A stretch of DNA of 64,000 nt from Rhabdophis nuchalis (lineage: Eukaryota; Chordata; Lepidosauria; Squamata; Natricidae), in contig CM077658.1 in the NCBI GenBank assembly GCA_039707465.1, forward strand, positions 14,948,074 through 15,012,073, given 5' to 3'. This document shows positions 22,601 through 30,369 of the stretch, one piece after another. Under the pieces are notes generated by a model that saw nothing but the letters and a program-made list of their open reading frames with translations, was not told where the DNA came from and made no database searches. Within the stretch, counting starts at the first letter, position 1. The number at the start of each line of letters is the position of its first letter. A program made the translations under genes and the position numbers.

Positions 22601-25576
22601 AAATTTCCCACAAATGTTCTACAGTTACCTCTGAATCTTCAGATCCTGGAGGCAAAGCGCAGCCATATATTTTTACTCCAGGCTCTGTAATCAGTGACAA
22701 TCATGATTAAAATGCTGTATTTTTTCATTACTTTTATTGAAGTAAAACAGGTTATGCCTTTATGAGCCCACTAAATTCAAAGTGACTTAAATTACTCCAT
22801 TATAAGGTAAAGGTACCCCTAGCACATATGTGCTAGTCGTTCCTGACTCTAGGGGGCGGTGCTCATCTCCGTTTCAAAGCCGAAGAGACAGCGCTATCCA
22901 AAGACATCTCTATGGTCATGTGGACGGCAAGACTAAACGCCGCAGGTGCACAGAACGCTGTTCCCTTCCCACCAAAGGTGGTTCCTATTTTTCTACTTGC
23001 ATTTTTACATGCTTTTGAACTGCTGGTTGGCAGAAGCTGGGACAAGTAATGGGAGCTCACTCAGTTACACGACATTAGGGATTCAAACCTTTCTGATTGA
23101 CAAACTCAGCATCTTAGCCACTGAGCCACCATGTTCCATATACTCCAGTATACAAGTAACAAATTATACAGTAACATACTAACCAGTTATATTAAAAAAT
23201 ATATATAGATGGATCAAAACTGATATATTTAGGCAGCCGTATATATCTTAAATATGAAGATAGTATTTTCCAATATTGTGCTTCTCTCCTTATAGCACAA
23301 GCAAACAAATTAGGAAAGCTTTTAGGAACCCTGATTTCATATTTTGCCCAAACCAGAAAACAATATTTATCTGTTGTGAAACAAATCAGAATATTGTATA
23401 ATTGCACACAATGGTTCGACATTCTGACTTGTGTCAAAATAACAGCGTGTTCCTAATTTGGAGAAAATGGGAAACTACGATAGGGTCATTCCTGCTTTGG
23501 TTGCTTGTACTTCAAAGGGCGGAGCAAAAGGCCTGGTTAAGCAGGGACGTAATTACCTGAACTAGATAATTCATTTTATTCTGATCTTGTTGCAAAACAA
23601 TAGATTCAGGGGAAATGTACCAGGTTTTTGCTTGCGTGGCTTCCTCTTTACCCGGGGCCCAACTCCTTGTCCTTCTTTCCAGCCCATTTTTCGCAACAAG
23701 TCAATCCCAATTGTTATTCTGGGGAGGGGGAAGAAATGGATAAACAAGTTATAACTAGAGGTAGTCCTTGACGTATCACAACACAGCCCAAAATTTATGC
23801 TGCTAAGTGAGACATTAGTTAAGTGATCTCTCTTGTCCCAGTTGTTAAGTGAATTATTGCAGTTCTTGAAATAGTAATCTGGTTGTTGAGAAAGGCTGAA
23901 CACCAAAGAATTGATGCTTTTTGAACTCTGGTGCTGGAGAAGATTCCTGTGAGTCCCTTGAACTGCGAGGCCATCCAACCGATCAGTCCTAGAGGAGATG
24001 AACCCTGACTGCTCTTTAGAAGGCCAGATCCTGAAGAGGAAACTCAAAGACTTTGGCCACCTAATGAGAAGGAAAGACACACTGGAGAAGAGCCGAATGC
24101 TGGGAACGATTGAGGGCAAAAGAAGAATTGGACAATGGTGAATGAGGTGGCTGGATGGAGACACCGAAGCAGTCAGCGTGAGCTTAAATGGACTTCAGGG
24201 GATGGTAGGGGACAGGAAGGCCTGGAGGAATGTTGTCTATGGGGTCGCGATGGGTCGGACACGACTTCACAACTAACAACAGGTGCTATTGCTATTAACA
24301 TTGCCAAGATTCAGAAATGCTGAATTAATTATGCCCAGCTCTTCTGTGTTTTACTTGTGTTTTTTACATTATACATTTTACATATTTGATTTGGTTGTCT
24401 AAAGCCACCTAGATTCAGGTAAAAGTGAGACGGCAGTTATATAAATAAAAATAAATGAATTCTACAACAGTCCTAGATTTAACACCAGGAACACTTGTTT
24501 ATGAAGAAAGCAAAAAAAAACCTGCCTGTTTACGTCTGGCAAAAATGATTCAGTCTTCAAGTGTCCCAGAAATCAAAAATATAATATATGCAATTATCCG
24601 CAAGTAGCAGATTATTTTTCAATACTTACTTCGCAGGTGTGATGAACTCATCCAATACTGTAGCTCCAGGGATGGGCGCAATTATTCCGGCTAGCTGTCT
24701 GGCCTTCTCCTGGATTTTGTCTTTACTTTGGGACGTAAATGTATCCGTAATTGTAATTTCCTTTGGTGCAATGCCATGTTCACCAAGATCCTTCCAGGGA
24801 AAATAAGATTTTTTGGGGAGGGAGGGGGGAGAATCAGAATATTTTCTTTCCAAGTCCACAAATTCAAACAGTAACTTTGAAACAAAACAGCAAGAGATGC
24901 ACTTTGTACAAAAATCGCTGTTCTTTATCTAAACAAAACTATTTCATCATGTCTGTTAACCATGCAGTAAAAGATTACCGGTATGTACAAAACACCAGGC
25001 TTATATTTATCGTTCATAACCCATCTCACAGATATAACATATAACAATATTTATATATCTATGTACCGCACAGATACCATAGGTATATAAATAGAGGCCT
25101 GGAATTATATAAATGAAATAATCTCCATCATCTTACTTCTTCATCCATAAAATCTTCTGGCTCAAGAATTTTCTTTTCCGCTCTGTTTTGGCGAGATGAC
25201 ACAAAGGCTGAAGGGGCCCATCCTTTTAAAGACAAAGCATTGTTGGGTTTATAACAGAATGGAGAAATTTCCCATTAAAACTGCAATTGCTATACCCACT
25301 CACTCCAAGCTTCTTTCACTGACTTACTATAACTGAATGACTGACTTACTACGGTATGTCTGAGTGGACATTTGTGTAATATTGTGCTGGAAATTATACT
25401 GTGATTTTGCATACGATGATGATTTCCTAGCTTGGGACAATACATTGTGATTGTTTTACTGTGTTCATTGGATCCTCTCGTCCCCTTTGCTAGGCTCAAG
25501 ATTTGCACTAAGAGTTTAACTTGTTTTCATCACTTTTTGCTGAATATGCCAGTCAGCAGAGAGCCCAAATAAATTT

Positions 25577-25640
<64 letters not shown>

Positions 25641-28333
25641 TTTGGATTTATTGATTGCCCCCTCTCTCCAAAGAGACTCGGGGCGGTGTACAAGAATTTA
25701 AGAGCATATACATATATAACAATTATAAATAATAAAACTAAATTAAATGTTTTACCCCCTGTTAAAATATCTCGTTTAAATTTATAACGTAAAAACCCGA
25801 TTAGGTAATATTTACAACTAGGCTGGTATGGTAGATTAGGTTAGGCCAGGCCGGCCTGCCTGCCTGCTGGAAAAGATGGGTCTTTAATTGTTGACGGAAG
25901 GAGCGGAGATCCGTAGTAGATCTAAGCTCGGGGGGTAGGTCATTCCAGAGGGTTGGGCCCGCCACAGAGAAGGACCTTCCCCTGGGAGCCGCCTGTTGGC
26001 ATTGCCAGGAGGACGGGACCTGGAGAAGTCCCTCTGTGTGTGAGCGAATCGGTCGAAGGGATGTGTGGGGTAGGATACGATCACGCAGATAGCACTGTCA
26101 AACCACAATGACTGGCTTGCAAAGTTTGCACAGCCTCACAAAGCATGCAAAGTTTAAAATGGAAGTGCTGCATTATGAATCAGCACTGTGTGTGTCTTTA
26201 TCTACAGTAGTCTCTGTTTGACACTCTACTCTACACAGTTTAAACTTTTATTGAATTACTTAAATAAGATGTATTCCTGTGATCTAGCACTTTCGCAATC
26301 GTTTAGAAGCCACGATGGAGACACCGTACACATTGAGTCGTGTAACTTCACATAGTGTGTACAACTGACCAAGATTTTACCATGTTGGACAGGTTTGTTT
26401 TTTTTTTTTTAAAATAATCCAACTCAGCCCAGCCTTATGCCAAGAGGAACAAAAGTAAGTTTCTGACATAGATCGTTACTAACCTTCTTTGGATCCGACA
26501 GTGTTAAAGTAGCCAGCTGAAAAACCACCACTAAAGGCGCCATGAAATCGTTTATACCGCCCTTTCTCATCTTTGACTGTCTGGTCTTGGAGAGGAACTG
26601 GCTTCTTAATGCGCTCACCTGGAAGGAAGGAAGGAAGGAAGGAAGGGAGGGAGGGAGGGGGGGAGGGAGGGAGGGAGGGAGTTTAGATGCACAGGATGCA
26701 CAGATGAAATACTAGGCTTTCATGTTTAATATGGAACTAGAACTCACCATCTCCTAGTTTCTAACATTTTCACTTGCACCAAGCTATCTCCAAAGCTGCA
26801 GCCCCCACCCACCCCAATCCATCCTCCTCATGCCCCATTTCCCCCTCTCCCAGCCTCCTTCCTCCCCAGTCGGCAAAGAACTTCCAGGATGATCTTGAGC
26901 ATCCCCTGCAACAGACTTTTCCCAAACTGGGGGTCATCCAACTCCCCCACATTACAACTCCTCGGCCCAGGCAGCTGGAAAGAAGGAGACTGCCCGAAGG
27001 CCCTGCCACTGCAGGCGTTGGGAGCTGTAGTCCCCAAAGGAGGGCACAGGTGCCAATATGAGAGACAATTATCAAGCAGGAAGCAATTCCCTAATCAAAG
27101 AACGATCAAGAAAAGACCACGCTCCACTAACACCAGCAGGGCAAGTTACTGCATAGAAAGGTGAAGCAAACCCCATTCTTTCTACTACTGATGATGTTAC
27201 CTAATCAGGTAATGAAATGTCTGCAAAAAACAAAACAAAACCCTAAGCTCAGAGAACACCAAAGACTCCACGGTCCTCCAACCTGTAACTCCCTTTTTCT
27301 TCTACCACTGGCGATGTTACTTATGGCATACTTTTTTATTTATTTATATTTCCGTTATGTTTATGTAATGTGTGCCGGAGGTGGTGACCCTTTGAGAGCC
27401 ACAAAGTTTCATTTTAATGTATGCCGGTTAGTGTACATTTAAAGTGACAATAGTTATTCTAAGTCTAGTCAGGTAATGTAACAGCCTGCAAAAAAAACCC
27501 CAAAAAACAACAAGCAAGCTCAAAGAGCACCAAAGATCCTACAGTCCTCCTCTTCCTCCCTGCAAACCCTCCTTTCTTTCAGCACTGATGGTGTTACCTA
27601 TTGCAGGTATTGCAACGTCTGCAAAAAAAAAACCAAACCCAAAATCCCTAAGAGCTCACCAAGAATCCCCGAGTCCTCCTCCCTGCAAACCTTCCTTTCT
27701 TCCAGCACTGATGATGTTACCTAGTCAGGTAATGAAATGTCTTTTTAAAAAAAACCACCTAAGAGAGCACCAAGGACTCCCCAGTTTTCCTCCTCCAAGC
27801 AACCCTCCTTTCTTCTTGCACTGTTGATGTTACCTAGTCAGGTAATGAGACGTCTGCAAAAAAAAAAACCAACCATCTCAGAAAGCACCAACAAGGACCC
27901 CCACAGACCCACTAGGTAACCTCATCAGCACGCAGATCACCATCAGCATTGATGATTCTAACCTAATTGAGTAACAACGTCTGTAACAAGCAAGCCATCA
28001 AGCTCAGAGAACACCAAGGACTCCGCGGAGGGCACGGGGTTAGGGGAGGGAGAAAGATATAGTGACATATAGTGACAGTAACAGCGTTGGAAGGGACCTT
28101 GGAGGTCATCTAGTCCAACCCCCTGCTCATGCAGGAGACCCGTCCTAGGGATTCGAACCGCCGAGCTGTTCGTCCCCAAACTAACGAAAAGAAGACTCGG
28201 GAGGGAGACCATCCCTCCTTTTCTTCGCCCAAAGGAGACGGAATAGGCGGATCTTACCTTCCTCCAGCAGCTCCAGCGGGGTCCCGACGCTCACCAGATC
28301 CTCGCCCTCCTCGTCGCTGCTGCCAGCCGCCAT
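9262..28333 (-). CDS. GPATCH1: GPATCH1, G-patch domain-containing protein 1 (complete)
   Basis: Twenty coding exons (28258-28333, 26484-26618, 25137-25222, 24630-24790, 23621-23718, 22629-22684, 21810-22049, 20546-20693, 20360-20439, 19824-20028, 17906-18193, 16741-16919, 15688-15815, 13611-13750, 13219-13391, 12121-12346, 11709-11813, 10230-10315, 9518-9663, 9262-9292) splice without a frame break into 2787 bases, or 928 residues plus stop. I recall about 931 residues for human. The start [15 protein letters not shown] and every exon line up with human GPATCH1. Order of regions: acidic N-terminus; conserved N-terminal block ([20 protein letters not shown]); G-patch at about residues 153-190 ([18 protein letters not shown]); a long middle region; FGPRLPP; a Lys/His-rich tail; and the end [18 protein letters not shown]-patch proteins bind and activate DEAH helicases; GPATCH1 is a nuclear spliceosome-associated factor linked to DHX35. 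It runs divergently from RHPN2. One intron is GC-AG. Confidence 0.97.
9518..9663 (-). CDS. GPATCH1: GPATCH1 coding exon 19
   Basis: This exon has 146 bases encoding [17 protein letters not shown], a serine-rich acidic stretch and SPRELLRR. An apparent stop directly after LLRR is intronic: AG/GTAAGG is a strong donor, and the next exon supplies the conserved C-terminal residues. Confidence 0.94.
9670..9755 (-). mobile_element. CR1 LINE 3' tail
   Basis: This is a short antisense CR1 terminus (GTTGGAAGGGACCTTGGAGG) that starts 8 bases upstream of GPATCH1 exon 19, that is within its acceptor region. Confidence 0.8.
9825..10082. repeat. (CA)n, a duplicated 30-bp segment, and (GATA)n
   Basis: A segment containing GGCGTTCCAGAGTTATGCTG occurs twice (about 9833 and 9946), each followed by a CA run. 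About 23 ATAG repeats follow at 9990-10082. All lie within GPATCH1 intron 18. Confidence 0.92.
10230..10315 (-). CDS. GPATCH1: GPATCH1 coding exon 18
   Basis: This exon has 86 bases encoding [20 protein letters not shown] and EHKHKKEK, the start of the basic nuclear tail. The acceptor is TGTTTTAG and the donor GTAATT. Confidence 0.92.
10316..11708. other. GPATCH1: GPATCH1 intron 17
   Basis: It contains one copy of the paired TACCTAG element (about 10528-10725), TA-rich repeats near 11200 and 11665, and a CATA run at 11487-11522. The rest is unrecognised AT-rich sequence. Confidence 0.6.
11709..11813 (-). CDS. GPATCH1: GPATCH1 coding exon 17
   Basis: This exon has 105 bases ending with the conserved [12 protein letters not shown] block. 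The acceptor is CATCAAAG and the donor GTAAAG. Confidence 0.92.
12121..12346 (-). CDS. GPATCH1: GPATCH1 coding exon 16
   Basis: This exon has 226 bases. Its core, [20 protein letters not shown], is followed by an acidic serine-rich stretch and ends PLPVAQ plus one base. The acceptor is TTTGTAG and the donor GTATTT. Confidence 0.94.
12525..12571 (+). repeat. (CA)n microsatellite
   Basis: CA repeats with one interruption, in GPATCH1 intron 15. Confidence 0.95.
12655..12905 (+). mobile_element. LINE-like 3' UTR fragment (same family as 41490-42020)
   Basis: The sequence containing TGCTAAACAAATAATTCCCT and ACTATAACCATGTTGCTTGT is the reverse complement of the element at 41490-42020. The family is common to several sites here but I cannot name it firmly. 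Confidence 0.5.
12925..13155. mobile_element. Tigger-like MITE with TA duplication
   Basis: Long inverted ends start CAGTGATCCCTCGTTTTTCG and finish CGAGGGATCACTG, flanked by TA on both sides, as in Tc1/mariner Tigger elements. It is 231 bases, non-coding, and sits in the intron 63 bases from GPATCH1 exon 15. Confidence 0.85.
13219..13391 (-). CDS. GPATCH1: GPATCH1 coding exon 15
   Basis: This exon has 173 bases encoding [30 protein letters not shown] and a variable tail ending LVPTQ. The donor is GTAGAG. A Tigger-like insertion starts 63 bases into the following intron. Confidence 0.94.
13611..13750 (-). CDS. GPATCH1: GPATCH1 coding exon 14
   Basis: This exon has 140 bases encoding [20 protein letters not shown] and a less conserved linker to NIPN plus one base. 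The acceptor is TTCATCAG and the donor GTAAGG. Confidence 0.94.
13875..14045. repeat. TATG, GGTC and GTCT microsatellites
   Basis: Three adjacent tetranucleotide runs. The GGTC run (13976-14006) is CpG-rich and unusual among the AT-rich repeats here. Confidence 0.92.
14185..14310 (-). mobile_element. L2-type LINE 3' terminus
   Basis: Only the terminal UTR is present: TATACCGCCCCTCTCCCTTG, then an AT-rich tail. Confidence 0.65.
14420..14458 (+). repeat. (TGTC)n microsatellite
   Basis: About nine TGTC repeats in GPATCH1 intron 13. Confidence 0.92.
14765..14925. repeat. Palindromic pair of TACCTAG elements
   Basis: Two arms of about 65 bases (CTTGGTTGTTTTCTTGCCGA and its imperfect complement GCGAGAAAACAACCAACCTC) flank a 25-base centre. 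The arms match the units of the tandem array at 27170-28020. Confidence 0.7.
15430..15510. repeat. (TTAAA)n low-complexity AT tract
   Basis: TTAAATTAAA-type repeats in GPATCH1 intron 13. Confidence 0.85.
15688..15815 (-). CDS. GPATCH1: GPATCH1 coding exon 13
   Basis: This exon has 128 bases encoding [20 protein letters not shown] through [11 protein letters not shown] plus two bases. The block MKMFGKLTR and [13 protein letters not shown] is highly conserved. The donor is GTAAGT. Confidence 0.95.
16013..16591 (+). mobile_element. Solo LTR with perfect 5-bp target duplication
   Basis: The 579-base element starts TGCTGTGGCCC, ends GTCAGAACA, and is flanked by CAGAC at 16008-16012 and 16592-16596. 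It contains a TATA-like AAATAAAAGAGG and a poly(A) signal TAATAAAAG, as expected of a retroviral or Ty3-type LTR. No internal genes follow, so it is a solo LTR. It lies in GPATCH1 intron 12 in the opposite direction to the gene. Related copies are at 22118-22330, 32458-32870 and 63575-64000. Confidence 0.85.
16741..16919 (-). CDS. GPATCH1: GPATCH1 coding exon 12
   Basis: This exon has 179 bases encoding [20 protein letters not shown] through [10 protein letters not shown]. The acceptor is CCCTCATAG and the donor GTAGGT. Confidence 0.95.
17345..17520 (-). mobile_element. L2-type LINE 3' terminus
   Basis: A short 3' UTR fragment with GACTCAGGGCGGTGCACAGG and an AT-rich tail. Confidence 0.6.
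17906..18193 (-). CDS. GPATCH1: GPATCH1 coding exon 11
   Basis: This exon has 288 bases starting [20 protein letters not shown] and ending LENLARGKK plus one base. The frame and the homologous LysAsp junction require the donor AAAG/GCAAGT, a GC rather than GT donor. Confidence 0.92.
18335..19662. repeat. GATA/GATG higher-order satellite with hairpins (Bkm-like)
   Basis: Blocks of ATAG and ATGG repeats are arranged in units of about 335-370 bases, marked by the landmark GGCAGACAGAAAGC (at 18477, 18847, 19181, 19527) alternating with GGCAGACAGAAATC (at 18667, 19017, 19363). After each of the second landmarks there is a perfect hairpin with loop ATAA. Long Ile/Tyr/Leu/Ser frames on the minus strand are artefacts. 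It fills most of GPATCH1 intron 10. Confidence 0.93.
19824..20028 (-). CDS. GPATCH1: GPATCH1 coding exon 10
   Basis: This exon has 205 bases starting [20 protein letters not shown] and ending EVLGETALK plus one base. The acceptor is TCCCTCAAG and the donor GTATCC. Confidence 0.95.
20360..20439 (-). CDS. GPATCH1: GPATCH1 coding exon 9
   Basis: This exon has 80 bases encoding [20 protein letters not shown] and SVTPAK. The acceptor is GTTTTATAG and the donor GTCAGT. Confidence 0.94.
20546..20693 (-). CDS. GPATCH1: GPATCH1 coding exon 8
   Basis: This exon has 148 bases starting [18 protein letters not shown] and ending [12 protein letters not shown] plus one base. The donor is CAG/GTCTGG, a weak match at positions +3 to +5. 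It is followed by the shortest intron of the gene (106 bases). Confidence 0.9.
20750..20935. mobile_element. Mosaic of a DNA-element end and a SINE fragment
   Basis: AGGTAGTCCTTGATTTATGA at 20751 is the end of the inverted-end DNA family. The following segment containing TTGGCAGAAGCTGGGAGAAG is an antisense piece of SINE family A. Confidence 0.55.
20937..21575 (-). mobile_element. L2-type LINE 3' region
   Basis: The minus-strand frame contains [36 protein letters not shown] and [20 protein letters not shown]. It is one of the better preserved copies. Confidence 0.87.
21578..21690 (-). mobile_element. SINE family A, tRNA-like head
   Basis: On the minus strand CGACTCAGTGGCTAAGACGC (A-box region) and a GTTTGAACCCC B box are present. 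The element is truncated against the L2 copy. Confidence 0.7.
21810..22049 (-). CDS. GPATCH1: GPATCH1 coding exon 7
   Basis: This exon has 240 bases, exactly 80 codons, starting [18 protein letters not shown] and ending [11 protein letters not shown]. The acceptor is TATAAAG and the donor GTAACG. Confidence 0.95.
22118..22330 (-). mobile_element. LTR fragment related to the 16013 solo LTR
   Basis: Antisense match to the 3' half of the LTR, including the AAGCAAACGCCTTGTCC and GGATTTACAGTCACAGACC stretches. It lies in GPATCH1 intron 6. Confidence 0.7.
22629..22684 (-). CDS. GPATCH1: GPATCH1 coding exon 6
   Basis: This exon has 56 bases encoding [19 protein letters not shown]. The acceptor is ATTACAG and the donor GTAACT. 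Confidence 0.94.
22805..23130 (-). mobile_element. tRNA-derived SINE, family A (near full length)
   Basis: Read on the minus strand it has GGTGGCTCAGTGGCTAAGAT (A box) and a GTTTGAATCCC B box, then the body with CCACCTTTGGTGGGAAGG, and ends CTAGCACATATGTGCTAGGG. This is the Squam1-type layout of squamate SINEs; the exact family name needs a repeat-library match. Confidence 0.8.
23621..23718 (-). CDS. GPATCH1: GPATCH1 coding exon 5 (G-patch core)
   Basis: This exon has 98 bases encoding [20 protein letters not shown] and [12 protein letters not shown]. It supplies the glycine-spaced G-patch motif that contacts DEAH helicases. The acceptor is CCTCCCCAG and the donor GTACAT. Confidence 0.96.
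23757..23890. mobile_element. Inverted-end DNA element fragment
   Basis: It starts AGGTAGTCCTTGACGTATCA and contains the TTAAGTGA repeats of the family, then stops at a BovB insertion. Confidence 0.5.
23928..24285 (+). mobile_element. BovB LINE 3' end
   Basis: The same 3' region as the copy at 234-592, with a broken frame (a TGA within the QRMRWLDG block). It ends GACACGACTTCACAACTAAC. It lies in GPATCH1 intron 4. Confidence 0.87.
24630..24790 (-). CDS. GPATCH1: GPATCH1 coding exon 4
   Basis: This exon has 161 bases encoding [18 protein letters not shown] through [15 protein letters not shown] and two bases of a lysine codon. The donor is GTAAGT. Confidence 0.95.
25137..25222 (-). CDS. GPATCH1: GPATCH1 coding exon 3
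   Basis: This exon has 86 bases encoding [20 protein letters not shown] and EPEDFMDEE. The acceptor is TTTAAAAG and the donor GTAAGA, ending in phase 0. Confidence 0.95.
25575..26095 (-). mobile_element. L2-type LINE 3' end with (TTTA)n tail
   Basis: About 17 TTTA repeats (25575-25642) adjoin the 3' UTR on the minus strand, and the coding remnant reads [20 protein letters not shown]. The run is likely derived from the LINE tail. It lies in GPATCH1 intron 2. Confidence 0.78.
26484..26618 (-). CDS. GPATCH1: GPATCH1 coding exon 2
   Basis: This exon has 135 bases encoding [20 protein letters not shown] through [12 protein letters not shown], one of the most conserved parts of the family. The acceptor is CTTCCAG and the donor GTTAGT. 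Confidence 0.95.
26620..26680 (+). repeat. GGAA / GGGA microsatellite
   Basis: It begins two bases from the exon 2 acceptor of GPATCH1, so on the minus strand it forms the polypyrimidine tract of that splice site. Confidence 0.93.
27170..28030 (+). repeat. Tandem array of ~120-bp TACCTAG units
   Basis: At least five, probably six, direct copies share GATGATGTTACCTAGTCAGG and a following GAGAGCACCAAGGACTCC-like segment. Landmarks fall at about 27190, 27312, 27590, 27710, 27825 and 27950, with an unrelated insertion between the second and third. It occupies GPATCH1 intron 1. Confidence 0.85.
28075..28172 (-). mobile_element. Chimeric SINE: tRNA-like head joined to CR1 3' tail
   Basis: On the minus strand a family-A type B box (GCGGTTCGAATCCCTAG) runs directly into the CR1 terminus (GGGTCTCCTGC ... 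CCAAGGTCCCTTCCAAC). The same junction recurs at 29748-29880. Confidence 0.7.
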
Positions 28334-28530
28334 CTTGGGGCAGTTCTCTGAAGGAGGCGGGGCAGGAGGCGGGGCCTCATCGGTCAGCCATTTCTCCCGC
28401 CCGCCCCCACCCCGCCCACCGGTGGTGCGCGCGCAGCCCGAGAGGAGGCGCGGCCGTCCCCCAAGGAAGAAAGGGAAGGAGGAGAAGCGCGACGCGTTTG
28501 TCTCCGTGTGCGCGTGCGCGCGCTTCAAGC
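28240..28530 (-). promoter_or_regulatory. GPATCH1: CpG-rich GPATCH1 promoter and 5' leader
   Basis: GC-rich DNA with dense CpGs (including a CGCG-rich stretch near 28420-28525) surrounds the start codon and covers the upstream leader. No TATA box is seen, consistent with a broadly expressed gene. RHPN2 begins about 5.2 kb away on the other strand, so the two promoters are divergent but not overlapping. Confidence 0.6.
28258..28333 (-). CDS. GPATCH1: GPATCH1 coding exon 1
   Basis: This exon has 76 coding bases. The ATG at 28331-28333 (minus) begins [19 protein letters not shown]. It ends in phase 1 at a GTAAGA donor. This ATG is chosen because the human protein starts with the same MAA and acidic pattern; the frame is open upstream but inside GC-rich leader sequence. 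Confidence 0.93.
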
Positions 28531-28714
28531 CAGCTCTGTGAATTTGCCAAAGCAACGATTTGCAAAAAAAAACAAGAGTTGTTGCGTGAAAAGCCCGTTT
28601 AGTGACAGTCGCTTGATATTGCTCGATGGCAGGGACTGAACGTACCTTAATGATCTCAATAAAGCTTTTTTCCTGATCTAAATAAATCCTGCACACATGC
28701 ACCAAAGACAAGTT

Positions 28715-28775
28715 CCTTGTGTGTCCAATCACACTTGGCCAATAAAGAATTCTATTCTATTCTATTCTATTATCT
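28715..28775 (+). mobile_element. LINE-like 3' terminus with (TCTAT)n tail
   Basis: GTCCAATCACACTTGGCCAA followed by TAAAGAATTC and TCTAT repeats. The same terminus occurs antisense at 41500-41560 and 48597-48660. Confidence 0.6.
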
Positions 28776-29204
28776 GTGTAAAGTAGATTTTGCCTTTTTT
28801 TCGCGGTGGGAAACACAGGGGTTGTAAAACAATGGAATCCTATTGTTTTGAAGTTTGCTTTATTGTCATTGCACCTCGTACAAATGCCATCTTCTGTGTA
28901 CATCAAAGGTAAGAAAGCTATAAAACAGAGGAAAGAGTACTACTACAAGGTATGGAATAGGTGGTATAACTGGCTTGAGAAGAGATGTAAAATCAAGGAA
29001 TACATAGTAAACATGTAGCTTCAAAAGATTGGAGGTGTAGCCTAGGTGGAGAAAATCTCAATTCCCGAAGCATTTGAATGTAAACATATCCTTACCTGGC
29101 AAGGAGATGCACCCATCAGCAGAGCTAATTTGACCAGAAGAGGTCAGTGTGAGTAAACTGGTGTGTGTGTGTGTATCTGACCCTCTGCACATTTTAATTG
29201 AGGA

Positions 29205-29337
29205 CAGTGTTTTTCAAGCTTGACAACTTTTACCATGCTGTGGACTTCCGACTCCCAGAATTCCCCAGCCACCATGTGTAGGATTCTGGGAGTTTGGAAG
29301 CCCATGGATCTTAAACTTGTCAAACTTGAGAAACAGT
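29205..29337. mobile_element. hAT-like MITE (CAGTGTTTTTCAAGC family)
   Basis: The inverted ends read CAGTGTTTTTCAAGCTTGAC and GTCAAACTTGAGAAACAGTG. It directly abuts the next MITE at 29347. Confidence 0.65.
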
Positions 29338-29346
29338 GATCTAGAT

Positions 29347-29428
29347 CAGGGGTCTCCAACCTTTGCAACTTTAAGTCTGAAGGACTTCAGCTCCCAGACT
29401 TAAAAGTTGCAAAGGTTGGAGACCCCTG
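29347..29428. mobile_element. hAT MITE with 8-bp target duplication
   Basis: Ends CAGGGGTCTCC and GGAGACCCCTG. Flanks are atctagat (left) and atctagaa (right), 7 of 8 matching. It is almost entirely palindromic. Confidence 0.85.
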
Positions 29429-29747
29429 ATCTAGAAAGGTTATTTTTAAACAAGTCAATGGGTGTGACCACAACTTTCAGTGTGAATCACAACCCTGGCA
29501 TCTGCAGGAAGTGCGGTGATGTCAAAAGAATGGCATGCCAGCAGTGACGCCATCATGCAAATTGAGGTTATGAAATTGACAAGTTTCAGGATTTGGGGAT
29601 TGAAAAAGACAAAAACGTTTTGGGAAACGCTTGACGATGATAATTACTCAATCGAAAAAGAGCAAAAGGCACAGTTTATTGCATATTGCATTTGTATTTT
29701 CAGATATTTTTAATCCCACCGTTATTGTTTTTATAAATAAGTTAGGG

Positions 29748-29880
29748 CTCAGTGGCTAAGACACTGAGCTTGTCAATCAGAAAGGTCAGCAGTTCGGCAG
29801 TTCGAATCCCTAGTATAGGTCTCCTGTGTGAGCAGGGGGTTGGACTAGATGACCTCCAAGGTCCCCTCCAACTCCGTTAC
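29748..29880 (+). mobile_element. Chimeric SINE: tRNA-like head joined to CR1 3' tail
   Basis: GGCTCAGTGGCTAAGACACT (A box), GCAGTTCGAATCCCTAG (B box), then immediately the CR1 end GGTCTCCTGTG ... GACCTCCAAGGTCCC. It is in the opposite orientation to the copy at 28075-28172 and has the same fusion point. Confidence 0.75.
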
Positions 29881-30369
29881 TGTATCCAATACTCCTCCCT
29901 CTGCAACAGGATAATCCAAGCTTCACACTTATGCGCATTGAATAAACATTGCTACAATACCTGGATATTCTTTGGCACCTTCACATGTAAGTTTTTTCCC
30001 TTAGGCACATGGCGTGCATATTCATGGTGTGAGTATTAGAAATTATTTTTTATTTTCTAAGAATGCTTTTGAAGCCTGGGTGGGCTGCAGAAGCCTTTTG
30101 GGAAAGAAAGATGAAACTTGAGTGCTGTGCCTTGCAGCATGCAAATACCCACCTACCCACCCCCTCCAATGAATAAAACAAGAAAATTGAGTGAAAGTCA
30201 TGGAAAGCCAGTGATATCTGATTTGTGAGTTGCTGGGGTTATGCCTTGCGGAAAATCAGGATTTGCTAGAAATTCCTGAATGCATGATTGGTGGAGGACT
30301 ATCTGGAACTGGAGGTTAAACCAAGATTATTATTTATCCACAGTGCTTGAAGGATATGTGCATGCACAC

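Noticed and set aside
27170..28030. CRISPR-like array (regular repeats with spacers)
   Set aside because: Unit length is ~120 bases, units are diverged and have no constant short repeat; the host is a vertebrate.
28181..28732. Upstream extension of GPATCH1 to an earlier methionine (183-codon frame)
   Set aside because: The upstream part is GC-rich leader with no similarity to the family; the [10 protein letters not shown] start agrees with orthologues.
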